Assembly (NCBI GenBank): GCA_026008535.1
Contig: BRKX01000011.1
Span: forward strand, 14,454,001 to 14,518,000
Source of the DNA: Perilla frutescens
Taxonomy: Eukaryota > Streptophyta > Magnoliopsida > Lamiales > Lamiaceae
Length of the DNA: 64,000 nt
Direction: 5' to 3'
The translations under genes were made by a program, and so were the position numbers. Under the pieces are notes generated by a model. The model saw only the letters and a program-made list of their open reading frames with translations, made no database searches and was not told the DNA's origin. Positions 22,503 to 33,316 of the stretch are shown one piece after another (the stretch's first letter is position 1; the number at the start of each line of letters is the position of its first letter).

Positions 22503-22905
22503 ATTAAATTAATTGTATGCCTTTTGATATTAATCATATGATCATAAATTAATAGTAGGATGCTCTAGTTTGATCATAGGCTTCTTTTAGTGGTGTAGAT
22601 TAATCATAGGTTTCTTTTAATTAATCGTATGTTTTATTAAATTAATTATATGTTTTTTTTAAATCAATCATATCTTGACGATTTATGGATTAGATTAATC
22701 ATATACTTCTTTTAATTAATTCGAGCCTTATTAAATTAATCGTTTGCTTACATTTTATGTTTTAAATTAATCCTATGGTTTGTTGAATTAATTTTATTGT
22801 TCTTTAAATTAATTGTATGGTTACGTTTAATTTTTTAAATTTATCGTGGACTTATTTATATTAATCGTAGGATTCTTTAAATTAATTGTGTGCTTATGTT
22901 TAAAA
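22503..22905. repeat. Degenerate CCTACGATTAAT array, segment 3 (reverse orientation)
   Basis: Here the motif appears as ATTAATCGTA(G/T)G or ATTAATCATAGG every 20-40 bases. It directly continues segment 2 across the LINE insertion, as the shared target duplication shows. Confidence 0.7.
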
Positions 22906-22910
22906 TACAA

Positions 22911-23309
22911 ATGGTTAGACAACATATTATTGTACGATATAGTGGTTATTGGGAGAGATAAGAATACATAAACGATGACAAACAACTTGTGTTGATGTTA
23001 GCTGATAAACTGTATTTTAACTAACTGATGAGAGAGGTCCACTATTTATTACAGACTGATCCAACATTGGTGGAGTATCACTTATTTTATATGACGAGCA
23101 CAAACGTCGACATATGTATTAGGGCTTCTTGGAAAAATGATGCATATTTGCTTGACGTTGACCATTCAAAGTGGTGTTGTGGTGGCTCAGAGCAGGCGTC
23201 GACCACCGAGCAGTACTCTAATCAGCATTGTGGTGTCTTGGATCATGTGTCGGCTCTCGAGCAGCACTCGATATGGTGGCTCAGAGCAGGAGTGAGTGAT
23301 CTATGATTC
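22911..23309 (+). pseudogene. MULE transposase N-terminal fragment (MuDR DNA-binding-like)
   Basis: A single frame from the ATG at 22,911 reads MVRQHIIVRYSGYWER, then, past two TAA stops (22,959 and 23,022), MREVHYLLQTDP, FYMTSTNVDICI and ASWKNDAYLLDV. The order of a short I-V-R-Y-G-G-W block, a Y..L...V..LL..DP block and a ND..L block matches the N-terminal DNA-binding region of plant Mutator-like transposases. The catalytic DDE region is not seen downstream. It lies head-to-head with the DUF1985 remnant on the other strand, with two solo LTRs between. Confidence 0.5.
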
Positions 23310-23366
23310 CGACTAGTGTTGTGGCTCGGAGCAAGAGTGGATGATCTATACCTCTAACTAGAGTTA

Positions 23367-24540
23367 TGTTGATTGTGTATTACACTTTATTGGAATATTA
23401 CAACTGAAGTGCAAGAAAGAAGAGATAGAAGTAGAGCAATTACAATATAAACTGAAAGTAAACAAAGCAATAAAAAACTGGAACCGATATGGCAGATTCC
23501 GGCAAGCCGAGTCGAGGGGTCCTCTCTCCGAAGACAAATATGCCCCGGCTAGTGCTCACGGTTTGGCGGTTGTCTTTCAAAGATGAAACGACTTCATCCT
23601 TCCGGCAGTAGCACCACAAGTCCGGCAAGGCTCCGGCGAACTAGACAATGTCGAGAATTGAGAGGCTGTAGACTTGGAGGGAATATTTTGTATGCAAGCA
23701 AGATGATTGTGCAGAATGTAGCATTTTGATCCATGTTGGATGTCCTATTTATAGGCACATCTCCACTGCAGGGGACAGCTAGGGTTTGAGGGCATTCAAA
23801 CCAGGTGTTGTAACCCCCCTGAAGTTACAGCTCTGCCATTAAGCCCTCCAGGAGTTACCTTCTGCAGATCCCGATAGGTGTCCCATGTCGGCTCGGATCC
23901 CAACACATGTCCAAGATAGCTGCAGACTTTGACTCCCGACAGGAGTTACTTTCGGTTACTGTCCAGCCCACTAACTCCACCAGCTCCAGATGAGAGTTAC
24001 CTGGGAGTTACACCCTTTAAGCTGGACAAGCACCATGTGCACCCATGACCCGAATAGCCGATCCGCCGACCCGCTCCACAACCCGACCGTTTCTGTACCG
24101 TAAAATTGATATGGCTAAGCCTCGGAAGCCTATGTACGCCCAAAGTCCAATTGCCAAGATCCAAGATCCAAGTCCAAGGACGAGTCGAGTCGAGTCGAGA
24201 CGGGCACAGGCGGGCGGGCGCGTGTGGGCTCATGGCCCACATCCTTGTGCACTTAATTACTTCACTTAAGTGTTAATACACTTCTTAACTTGATTAAGAA
24301 ATCAATGTGGGATTATTTAATGTGTCTTAAACACATTATCCCACACACCATAAATGCTCAATCGTGTGACCAACTTCAACCATTTATTTCTCACTCATCG
24401 AAAATCAGATTTGAGCAAATAAAAATACTATGATTATCTACTTACAACATAGAACAATCGTACGGTATTTAAATATCCCGGTCACGAAAAATCGGATAAA
24501 ATGAGTCAAAACTCACTTTATTAAATCCTATTTTCCAACA
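23367..24540 (-). mobile_element. Solo LTR, 1,174 bp, with AGTTA target duplication
   Basis: It begins TGTTGATTG and ends TTCCAACA, with inverted 5-base ends TGTTG/CAACA. Perfect AGTTA repeats flank it (23,362-23,366 and 24,541-24,545). A CCTATAAATAGG promoter-like motif reads on the minus strand at 23,744-23,755, so the LTR is probably on that strand. No internal gag-pol is present. It interrupts the DUF1985-type transposon remnant. Confidence 0.9.
23744..23755 (-). promoter_or_regulatory. TATA box of the solo LTR
   Basis: CCTATAAATAGG on the minus strand. The motif is nearly palindromic, so strand is supported mainly by its position within the LTR. Confidence 0.45.
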
Positions 24541-24545
24541 AGTTA

Positions 24546-25005
24546 TGGTAGCTTGAAGCAAAACCTGGCTCTCTACGCACCTGTCTAGGACTTCCTCAAC
24601 AACCTCATCAACCATCTGAGCCCTAAATGTCTGAAACATTTGCTGAATACGGGGCATCATATCCTCTCTCATAGACAACATGACTCTCTGAAGCCACCGT
24701 TTGAACCAGCTATCTAGCAATTCCCCCATACGTCGCATGGGCTGCTCATGCTCTCCATCGCTTTGAGATCCATCCCTCTTTGAACGCTTAGTCCACCATG
24801 CTCGAGGAGAGCCCACTCTATGATCTAAAATCTCCTCTATGATATGTTCCATCATTTGTAGAGGCTAGAGGCCCGGTAACTCATCATCTACTATCTGAGA
24901 CCTTGTTGGTGGAGGCCGAAGACCAACTATCTCTCTATTTGACTCATCTACTAATTTCCATCTTGACTGTGGACCCTTATGTGTTCTTCTAGGATCCCTC
25001 GTCAT
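24546..25005 (-). pseudogene. Transposon protein fragment, unrecognised, probably of the DUF1985 element
   Basis: From an ATG at 25,005 one frame reads MTRDPRRTHKGPQSRWKLVD, then a TAG after about 46 codons. It continues in the same frame with a charged, helix-prone section (MMEHIIEEILDHR, MREDMMPRIQQMFQTFRAQM, VDEVVEEVLDRC) up to the LTR insertion at 24,545. I see no catalytic motif. Its strand and position place it downstream of the DUF1985 segment, with a solo LTR between. Function is unknown. Confidence 0.4.
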
Positions 25006-25022
25006 TTGGTATGATGCACTTG

Positions 25023-26677
25023 TGTTTAATGTTTATTTGTGATGTTTTCTCATAGGAATTTTATGTCTTTAGTGCGTGTGTTTTCGTTATTTTTATGTTG
25101 TTTTGATGTTTTTACCTTTACATTTCATCTCTTGGTGTGTTATGCCAGAATTGTGTAGATTTCGGGATTTTGCTCCAAAAACAGTTATTTAATAACAGAA
25201 AAGGTGGAAGAATTGGAGGAACTTCCCAACTCTCATTAGGCTCTTGGAAGGCGTTGGACTCAAGGTCAAGATCAGTTCAGTTGGCATGCTCAAACTGAAC
25301 GGGAGGATAAAACTGAGAGATAAATTGAAGACTGAACTGGAAGCTCTGAACTGAAGACCCCAGCTGAAGACCCATACTGAAGGCTCAAATTGAACCGTCC
25401 AGCTGAAGCCTCAATTAAGTCTCCCGAACTAAGCAACGAATTGAATTTAGCTGAACTGAGCTCAAACTGAAGAATCAAAATCTGAGAAAGCACAGACCGA
25501 GGCCTCAGGCCAGCCGCCGCTGGGCTCCTGGTTGGCCACTCCCAGCTGGTGTTGGCCTTGTGTGTTCTCACACACTCGGTCGGCGCTGTTGTCCAACAAT
25601 ACCTAGGCGGAGTTTTTATCCCGCTTTGAGGGCATTTTGGGAATCATTCTGTCGATCACTTTTTGTTGGTAGCCTTTTTAAGGCTGTCTTGAGCCATTCC
25701 CATTGGCATCAAAGAGAGGAGAGGATATCTCCCAACAAGTTTTGAGGGGAGCAAAGATCATCAGTTTGGGGGAGTTTTGCCATCAGTTTTGGGGAGAAGC
25801 TAGCGAAAGAGAAGGAAGAGCAGAAGAAAGAATCAATAGCTCAGGCCGGGGTTTCATCAGCTAGGCTTGCACTAGGGCATGACTTCTCTTTGTTTTCCTT
25901 TTCAGTTTCAGTTTCATTTGGGGGATTTGTCCCATGACATTGTCGAGACAGACAAGACTTGTGTAAGTTTGTATTCTATTTATCTTTTGATATTTGAGAT
26001 GAAGAACTTGTGTGATTCTTGTTGGTTGTCTTGCATGATGATGGGCTAATTCCACACATTAAGGGTAGATAATCGATTTGGCTTCGATCTTTGTTTATGA
26101 TTGTTGATTTCTCGTTGATTGAATTGAACTTATTTATATTGAGTATCTGACCAATATTCGATATTGCTAGGTAGCAAATGAGATCAATAGAAGATTCTAC
26201 TACCCGACTAGGATTTTTTCAACATTAGGTTGACTGAAAACACATGCCTAATTATTAATCTTAATTGTATAATTTAGTCTTAGGGGTTTAATGGATTGAA
26301 ACGAAAGCTATTGAAGTTATTCCTCTTGGTGGAGTTGATTGTATCTAAAGATTAACGAAATTAACTTGAATCGAGCTTAGAGAGAAACCAATGAGAGAAT
26401 CTATACCCTAATGTCCGTTTTATTATCATTTTATTTACCTTCGTTGTTGCTTTGTTATTGTCTTGTTTTGATTACGTAGATTCTAGTTCAAATCTTTAAG
26501 TTATTGGTTTAGAATGTTTAGGGTTGTATTTAAATCCATGTGTGTAATACGAAAGGGAAATTCGCCCTGTTAAGCTTTTCTTGAGAGTATGACTTGGGTT
26601 GACTCACCGTCCTACAATCGACTCCGTCCTCTTGTGGGTCGGTTCGGGATTCGCGTGTGCAATCTCAACCCCGAACA
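25023..26677 (+). mobile_element. Solo LTR, 1,655 bp, with ACTTG target duplication (Athila-like)
   Basis: It begins TGTTTAATG and ends CCCGAACA, flanked by perfect ACTTG repeats (25,018-25,022 and 26,678-26,682). The order of features is like the LTRs of the gypsy element at 42,516: a TGTTTA(A/G)TG start, a TTTTGCTCCAAAAACAG-like block near the start, a CTTGAGAG.....GACT(T/C)GGGTT block near the end, and a C.CCGTCC.....GGGT block just before the end. That makes it an Athila-like LTR on the plus strand. The interior carries many scattered CTGAA motifs. Confidence 0.88.
25265..25520. repeat. CTGAA/TTGAA-rich tract in the solo LTR
   Basis: CTGAA, CTGAAG and TTGAA recur irregularly, more than ten times in about 250 bases. 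It is a degenerate minisatellite-like expansion, giving Ser/Leu/Phe-rich translations in all frames. It should not be taken as coding. Confidence 0.6.
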
Positions 26678-26989
26678 ACTTGCAGCCGCCGCAACATCAC
26701 TTGTACAACAAGATGCTATATTTGCAAGCATCTTCTTCTTGTTCCCTTTTCAAAGGACAACAAAGATCACCCCCTGTATGTCGCTCACTGGCTACATGCT
26801 CTGGTAATATGGTGTCACTACCTCTGCCGGAAATGGCACTAATGAAACCCCTCTACCTGCATTAAATTAATAATATCATTAACATTAACACATACATATC
26901 CGATATTCTAAATAGGGAAAGAAAATTAAAATGTACCGCTCCTTGCAATAAGGTGGATACATCAACGGTGAAGGATGTGAACGACTACC

Positions 26990-27860
26990 TCAAATATCGA
27001 GGCACGATAAGTTGGCCAGTGACGATGTCAATCTCACGTGCCAACTGAGGTACCACATCACAAGCCCATGTCTGTAAAAAATTAATAGATCAACTATAAT
27101 TTAGATTGATTTAATTATGCATCAATAATTCATAACAAAAAAAATGAAAACTAACTACATGAAGAATGTAGATCGGCCCATCAAAATGATACGCCCCATC
27201 TCCTTTCCCATACATAGCTAGTCAAGTCATGTGGAGAAGGCTGATGAAGTGCATCATCATTTGATATGAATATGCCCTCCATAGGAAAGAATTCCATCTG
27301 CCAACATCTTCTACGAGAGCCCACACCCAACTATCTATCATCCGGTCCTGATCAAGGCAAAAAATCATATGGTATATGAATAGTATGTTTGAAATGTTCA
27401 CATAACCCTGAGGGTCTCTGGCCACTTTCTTGTTTGTGAACCTTGCCCGCATCTTGCGAATGGTCGTGCGCTTCCCTTGAAATAATTGATAAAATATGTC
27501 TCTCTCCGGAATCACGTTTGCTACATTCAGATCGAATGTAGAGGTGTCGAATCGTAACCCCGACAGCAGGTTATACTCAGTGGGATCGAAGCGCAACACA
27601 TATCGATGAATGTGAAACAAACACTCTCATCCCTCCAATGCACGATCTGACACATGCACTTCATAACTCATCAGAGCATGAATTACCTTCTTCTGGATAT
27701 CACTACCCTTGAAGTCCAAAAAATATCCGAAACATCTGGACTACATCATCACCACCTATCTCATGTAATGTAGCTCGGATTTTCTCAACTACTATTGGTC
27801 TAACATAAATTATGATCATCGGCCTAAGTCTCTGCAGTGGCTGTCTAATCTAATCAATCT
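26990..27860 (-). pseudogene. DUF1985 domain protein fragment (ULP1-type transposon gene)
   Basis: The best-preserved piece is 27,620-27,222, reading RYVLRFDPTEYNLLSGLRFD, then DQDRMIDSWVWALVEDVG and NSFLWRAYSYQMMMHFI. An F..tE..L.sGL block, a basic middle, an .....LvDD.. block and a NsfpWg..sf block are the signature of DUF1985. This domain is found in plant transposon-encoded proteins that often end in a Ulp1-type cysteine protease. Frame shifts occur on both sides, and I see no Ulp1 His-Asp-Cys region. It is a remnant of a MULE-like or related DNA transposon with the divergent 22,911 fragment as a possible partner. Confidence 0.55.
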
Positions 27861-27944
27861 AACAAGATTTATAAAATTGCAATAAAAAATTAGTTTCGCT
27901 TAATTATAATTTAAAATAAATAATTTTAATAGTTAAATTTAGCA

Positions 27945-28862
27945 CATAAAATCGTAGACCTACGATTAATCCTTAAAAATAATCATAGGCCTACGATTAA
28001 ATTAGGAAAATAATGATATGCCTACGATTATTATCAGAATTTAATCATAGGTCTACGATTAATTTTCTAATTTAATCATAGGGCTACGATTATTTTTAAC
28101 AATTAATCGTATGCCTACGAAGAATTTTCTAATTTAATCCTAGGCGTACGATGAAATTTAACCTATAGTTTAATACAATTAATCTATAAGTAACATAAAT
28201 TCAAGAAACAAACAACAATTAAGGTAACAAAAAACTAACAATTAAATTAAGTGTTACATAACCAATAATTGAATAATCAAATATTTAAAATTGAATAATC
28301 AAATACAATGGCCTACAATTAATATTTAAAATTAATCGTTGGTCAATGATTAAATTAGGAAATTAATAGCAGGCCTACGATTAATTTTGGAAATTAATAG
28401 TATGCGTACGATTAAATTAAGAAATTAATTGTATGAGGACGATTATGTTTAAAAATAAATCGTATGTCTATGATGAATTTTCTAATTTAATCATGAGCTT
28501 ACGATTAAATTATAAAATTAGTTTCATTTAATGATAATTTAAAAGAAATATTTTTAACAATTATTTGGCTATGATTAAATGGCCTACGATTAAATAATAT
28601 GCTTACGATTAATTTATAACAATTAATTGGTTAAGATTAAAGAATAAGCCTACAATTAATTTTCAATAACTTACGAATTACGAAATAAACTTACGAGTAA
28701 TATCTTACGATTAAATAATAAGGCTAAAATTAAATAATAAGACTATGATTAAATAAACTTATTTGTAAGGCCACGAGTATTGTTGAAAATCAATCATAAT
28801 CTATCAGAGCATAAGATTGATGAAGTTAATAATAAACTGCCTACAATTATATTTATTTGGCA
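27945..28862. repeat. Degenerate CCTACGATTAAT array, segment 4
   Basis: This is the clearest segment: units such as AATCATAGGCCTACGATTAA combine the motif with its own reverse complement. CCTACGATTAA(A/T) units then follow every ~20-30 bases. It ends at the MULE target duplication TACGTACAA. Confidence 0.75.
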
Positions 28863-28871
28863 TACGTACAA

Positions 28872-29181
28872 GACAAAAATTTGTATGAGACCGTCTAACG
28901 GATCTCCTTATGTTAGACGGGTCAAAACCCGCCCCACACGCTGTGCAATTTTTTTTTCTTTTCTTCTTTTGCGGCTGGACATCTTTCTTCTTTCTTTTTT
29001 TTTTTCCTTTTCTTTTGTTGGGCCTTTTGCCCTTTTTTCATTTGTTTTTTTTTTAGCTTTCAAATTCGGTTCCATTTTTTGTTTTTTCTTTTTTTTTTTG
29101 CTTTCATTTCTTTTTCCTTTTTTTTTCTTTTCTTTTTTAAAAATAATTATAATATAGTCTTCTCAGGTATACATTTATTTT

Positions 29182-29218
<37 letters not shown>

Positions 29219-30461
29219 CTGGCGGTTCACTAATTATTGAGTTAAAAAAAGAAGTATCATTAATTATAAGGTAAAGTATCATTAAATATGAGTGGAGTAT
29301 ATCATTAATAAAAGTATCATTACTTATGAGGTAAAATATTATTAACTCACACATGAGTATCATTATTTATGGGGTGAAGTGGAGTCTCATTACTATGGAA
29401 AAAAGTATCACTAATTGAAGAAAAGTATCACTAATTGCAGAAGAAAGTATTACAATTTAGAAGAAAAGTATCACTAATCGCAACGAAAGTATCACTAATT
29501 GAAGAAAAGTATCACTAATTCCAGAAGAAAGTATCACTAATTAGAAGAAAGTATCAATAATTAGAAAGAAAAGTATCACTAATTGCAGAAGAAAGTATCA
29601 CTAATTAGAAGAAAAGTATCACTAATGGCGGAAGAAAATATCACTAATTAGAAAGAAAAGTATCGTTAATTGCAGAAGAAAGTATCACTAATTAGAAGAA
29701 AAGTATCACTAATTGCAGAAGAAATTATCACTAATTAGAAAGAAAAGTATCACTAATTGCAGAAGAAAATATCACTAATTAGAAGAAAAGTATCACTAAT
29801 TATAGAAGAAAATATCACTAATTAGAAAGAAAAGTATCAGTTCAAACATATTGCAATTCAAAAATTGAATCATTAGCTACATAAAAGAAAATGTTACAAT
29901 TCAAAAATTGAACATGATAGTGAGTAGTAACTACTCATTATATTAGTGATGCTTCAATTTTTATTAATAGTGATACTTACTTCATAAATAATCATACTTC
30001 TCTATTGTTAATTCAATAATTAATGCTTAATCATCGGTAATTTTCATTTTAATGAAAATATAAATTTTCTTATAAATTTTCATTTTAATGAAAATATAAT
30101 GTTTGTGCTAAAGAAAGAAAGGAAAAAAAAAGGAAGAGCACAAACGTGCTAAAGAAGAAGAAGGTAAAAAAAAAAAGAAAAAAAAAAGAAAAGGAAAATC
30201 ACTTTGTTCTAAAGAAAAAAAAATAAATCAGCACGTTAGTGCTATTAACAAAAAAAAAAAGAGGAAACAAATAGAGAGAGAGAGAGAGCCGCAAGTGCCA
30301 AAGAAAAAAAATAAAAAAATAAAAATTGAATATAAAAAAAGGGGAAGGGGGGACCATTAAAAAAATCAAAAAGAAAAAAAAGAGGGGGACCACTTTATTG
30401 GGTCAAATAATATCCGTCTAACGCAAGGAGATCCGTTAGACGGTCTAACAGGATGTGCCCC
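28872..30461. mobile_element. Non-autonomous MULE-like element (1,590 bp) with 9-base duplication
   Basis: Perfect 9-base repeats TACGTACAA flank it (28,863-28,871 and 30,462-30,470). Inverted ends share GACCGTCTAACGGATCTCC and GTTAGACGG on both sides. The outermost ~20 bases are diverged. The array outside resumes mid-unit after the insertion. The interior holds no gene: a pyrimidine-rich tract (28,950-29,140), an (AT)n run, a minisatellite (29,395-29,845) and a purine-rich tract (30,110-30,390). Confidence 0.82.
29395..29845. repeat. Minisatellite of AAGTATCACTAATT units
   Basis: About twenty units of AAGTATCACTAATT plus 6-10 variable bases (AGAAGA or GCAGAAGA) run head to tail. Two alternating subtypes, one with TAGAAG and one with TGCAGAAG spacers, give a higher-order period of about 45 bases over part of the array. 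Confidence 0.88.
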
Positions 30462-30470
30462 TACGTACAA

Positions 30471-30775
30471 TTATATTTAAATGGCCTTCCATTATATCTA
30501 AAAGGCCTACAATTGATTTTTAATGGCCTGCATGCGATTAATAATAATTGGCCTACAGTTACATTTAAATGTGTTACGATTAATTTTAAATGGCCTACTA
30601 TTATATTTAAATGGTATACGATTGATTTTTAATGTCCTATGATTAATATTAAACGACCTATGATTAAATTTAAATGTATAAAATTAAATTTAAATGACCT
30701 ACAATTATATTTAAATGGTCTATGGTTGATTTTTAATGACCTACGATTAATAATAAAAGACATATGATTATATTT
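30471..30775. repeat. Degenerate CCTACGATTAAT array, segment 5
   Basis: Units of about 22 bases of the form TTTAAATGGCCTACGATTAA are in forward orientation. The segment ends at the TATTT duplication of the next solo LTR. Confidence 0.75.
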
Positions 30776-31872
30776 TGTTGAGTGCTGTATGATATTAAGG
30801 TTCAATGTTGCACTCGAAGTCAGATAGACTTCCTGCGACATTGTCTGTGATATAGTCGTAACTAATCTTATCCTTTCCTAGTTTTATTTATTATTTTAAT
30901 AAATAAAATAATTTTATATATCTTAAAATATATGTGTATATCCACGAAATTGATATTTCAAATAAATGGATATATACATATTAGATATATTATTTAAAAT
31001 AGAGTTTGACAAAGTCAAAACTCTATCTCCTAATTTTTAGGTCTAGCGGTTTTTCTATCTATTTCTTTTTCTTTTTCAGAAAATTATATTTGCTGGATAT
31101 TTAGAAAAAGAGCATGAACGTGGGGAAGCTTTCAACCACACCTTGGAGGCGGTTTCTTCCATATACGGTGAAGTCATGGAGTGGAGCGGTTATCGTCAAC
31201 CCATGTTCAAGAAAGAGAAATCGTGGACCTTGTTGGATTCAAGTGAAGAGCATATTTAAGAAGCATGGTCGACAATTGAAGACTTATTCAAGCTCAATCC
31301 ATTTTCCGCTGTGTGAAGATTGAAGAAAGCTTGATTCACAAACTTAGTATAGGTTTTGTTCTTCGTTCCTTCTTCTATCTTAACGTTTGTTATTGTTCAA
31401 TCCTTTCACGGAATAGATTGTACAAATTAGGATAGATAGTAAGGTTGTGAAACCTTTACTAGTTTGTATACAAATTGACGGGATGTCAATTTATTTGTTT
31501 TAGTTTGTATACAAGTTGACAGGATGTCAATTTGTATGTTGTAGTTTGTATATGAATTGACGGGATGTCAATTTATATGCTTTAGTTCTTTTTAGTGATA
31601 GTCTAGATTAGAACTTATAAATGTTGCTGAAGTGTTGAGAGCCTTCGCGTCCAACATCGGCAGTTTGAAAATTTTGTACTCATAATAGTATAATTTCACC
31701 CTGTGGCAATCATACACATGTCGTGTGTGATTTAAAAATTATATCGTGTATCATTGTGCATTTTATTTCCTGCATATTTGTGTTAAGATAGTTGTGTTAA
31801 CTGTCTTTAACATTGAATTTGGCATTACGAATCTGTGTCCAATTTCAGTGTTTGTGGCAACAAATTCCAACA
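30776..31872. mobile_element. Solo LTR, 1,097 bp, with TATTT target duplication
   Basis: It begins TGTTGAGTGC and ends TTCCAACA, flanked by perfect TATTT repeats (30,771-30,775 and 31,873-31,877). The 5-base inverted ends TGTTG/CAACA are copia-like. The interior contains three 41-base tandem units. There is no coding sequence. Strand is not settled. Confidence 0.88.
31460..31582. repeat. Three exact-length 41-base tandem units in a solo LTR
   Basis: The units begin TAGTTTGTATACAA (third copy TAGTTTGTATATGA) at 31,460, 31,501 and 31,542. Each contains TTGACGGGATGTCAA or TTGACAGGATGTCAA, a 5-base inverted repeat around a 5-base loop. TTGAC is also the core of plant W-boxes, so a regulatory role is possible but is only inferred. 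Confidence 0.85.
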
Positions 31873-32012
31873 TATTTAATTGCCCTGCGATCAATTTTCA
31901 ATGGCCTACAATTCTATTTAAATGGCCTACAGTTAATTGTAAATGATATGCGTTTAATTGTATATGGCTTACAATTAATTTTAAATGGCCTACGATTAAA
32001 TAAGTACAATTT
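31873..32012. repeat. Degenerate CCTACGATTAAT array, segment 6
   Basis: AAATGGCCTACAATT and AAATGGCCTACGATT units continue after the solo LTR. The array stops near 32,012, after which the sequence becomes the flank of the next element. Confidence 0.7.
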
Positions 32013-33033
32013 ATGATATTATCAAACATAATTATCAACCTTATGAAAAATTAGTATTACATATATATATAGGGAATGGATCAAATAGAACCTTTTTGCT
32101 AGTGTAGGAACTAGGACTACATCTCCATCATCTAATTTAATGATCTAATGGTTGAAATTTAATGTAAAAGATGGTGGCAATTTCATAAATAATAGAGCAA
32201 AAAATAAAAGAAGGAGGGGTATTTTCGTCCAAACCCATTTAAAATGATGATGTCAGCAATTTTAAAAGAAAATCTTAAAAACTTTAAACAACCATAACTT
32301 GCTCGTTTTTAATCCAATGCACACAAAAAATATATCAAATTAAAGTTCTCTTTGTGCTCTTTCATTTAAGATGTCGAAAGACTATTTAGATAAAAAATAT
32401 GGACAAAAAATACAAAAGATAAATTTTTACGCGTGCCCAGGTTGTAAATGCTTTCGTTAGCATATAATAATCCTTCGTTAGCATTATGATAACATATGAT
32501 AATGTTGCTACATAATGTATTCACTGTGCTAACAAAGAATTATCATAATGCTAGTGTAGTATAGATTTATTAGGGCTTATTTAATCTCAATTATGATTTA
32601 TTTCATCTCAATTATATATGGTTTATTCCATTTAATTATGATTACTTGTTTTGAATTTAATTTTTTATTTTTAGTTCCTAATTGATTATTAGGGTTTATC
32701 ACATCCAATTATGGTTTATAACGTATGTTGACAGAGTATTGTCATATGCTAATATAGTGTATTCACAGTGCTGACGAAGCAAAATCATAATACTAACATA
32801 GTAGAAATATATTATTATTGTGATTTTTTTTACTCATTTAGGGTTTATCACATCCAATTAATGTTTATTTCATCTAATTAGATTTATTTAAGCCAATTAG
32901 GGTTTCTTCCATTTAATTAGAGTTTATTAAATCAAATTAGATTTATAATTAATTTTTAGAATATATTTTTCGCTACCAATATTTGAAAATATTAATTAGC
33001 ATAATGATAATGCTTCATTAGCATGATGATAAT

Positions 33034-33254
33034 TGTTAGAATGGAAAGAAAGAATCAAAAATGGAAAACCAAATCAAAGAGATTGAAAAGAATCATATGG
33101 GGAATGAAATCAATAGATCGAGGAATCAGTGATCTACATACTATGTTTAGCTCAGCTATAGAGGTAATAAATACTTGTAATTATAATGCATACAAACATC
33201 AAAAAATAAAAGAACTTCTTAATCCTTCAAACATGTCTTTTTCTTGTGTTAACA
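33034..33254 (+). repeat. 5' LTR of copia 1
   Basis: It runs TGTTAGAATGG...GTGTTAACA, with 5-base inverted ends, and matches the 3' LTR at 38,194-38,415. Confidence 0.93.
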
Positions 33255-33267
33255 TGGCATCAGAGCC
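33255..33267 (+). other. Primer-binding site of copia 1
   Basis: TGGCATCAGAGCC directly abuts the LTR. It is one base away from TGGTATCAGAGCC, which pairs with the 3' end of initiator Met-tRNA and primes minus-strand synthesis. Confidence 0.85.
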
Positions 33268-33316
33268 AGTATGATTCTAAAAGTGTAATTGTATAAATCG
33301 GCCTCATCATCTGTCA

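Noticed and set aside
28950..29157. Phe-rich frame at the left of the second MULE
   Set aside because: It comes from a polypyrimidine tract and has no domain-like features.
29395..29845. CRISPR-like regular repeat
   Set aside because: Units are directly tandem with no unique spacers, AT-rich, and lie in a plant transposon.
31460..31582. Short array with dyads, considered as CRISPR or tRNA cluster
   Set aside because: Three 41-base units abut with no spacers; the dyads are only 5 bases long and there is no cloverleaf.
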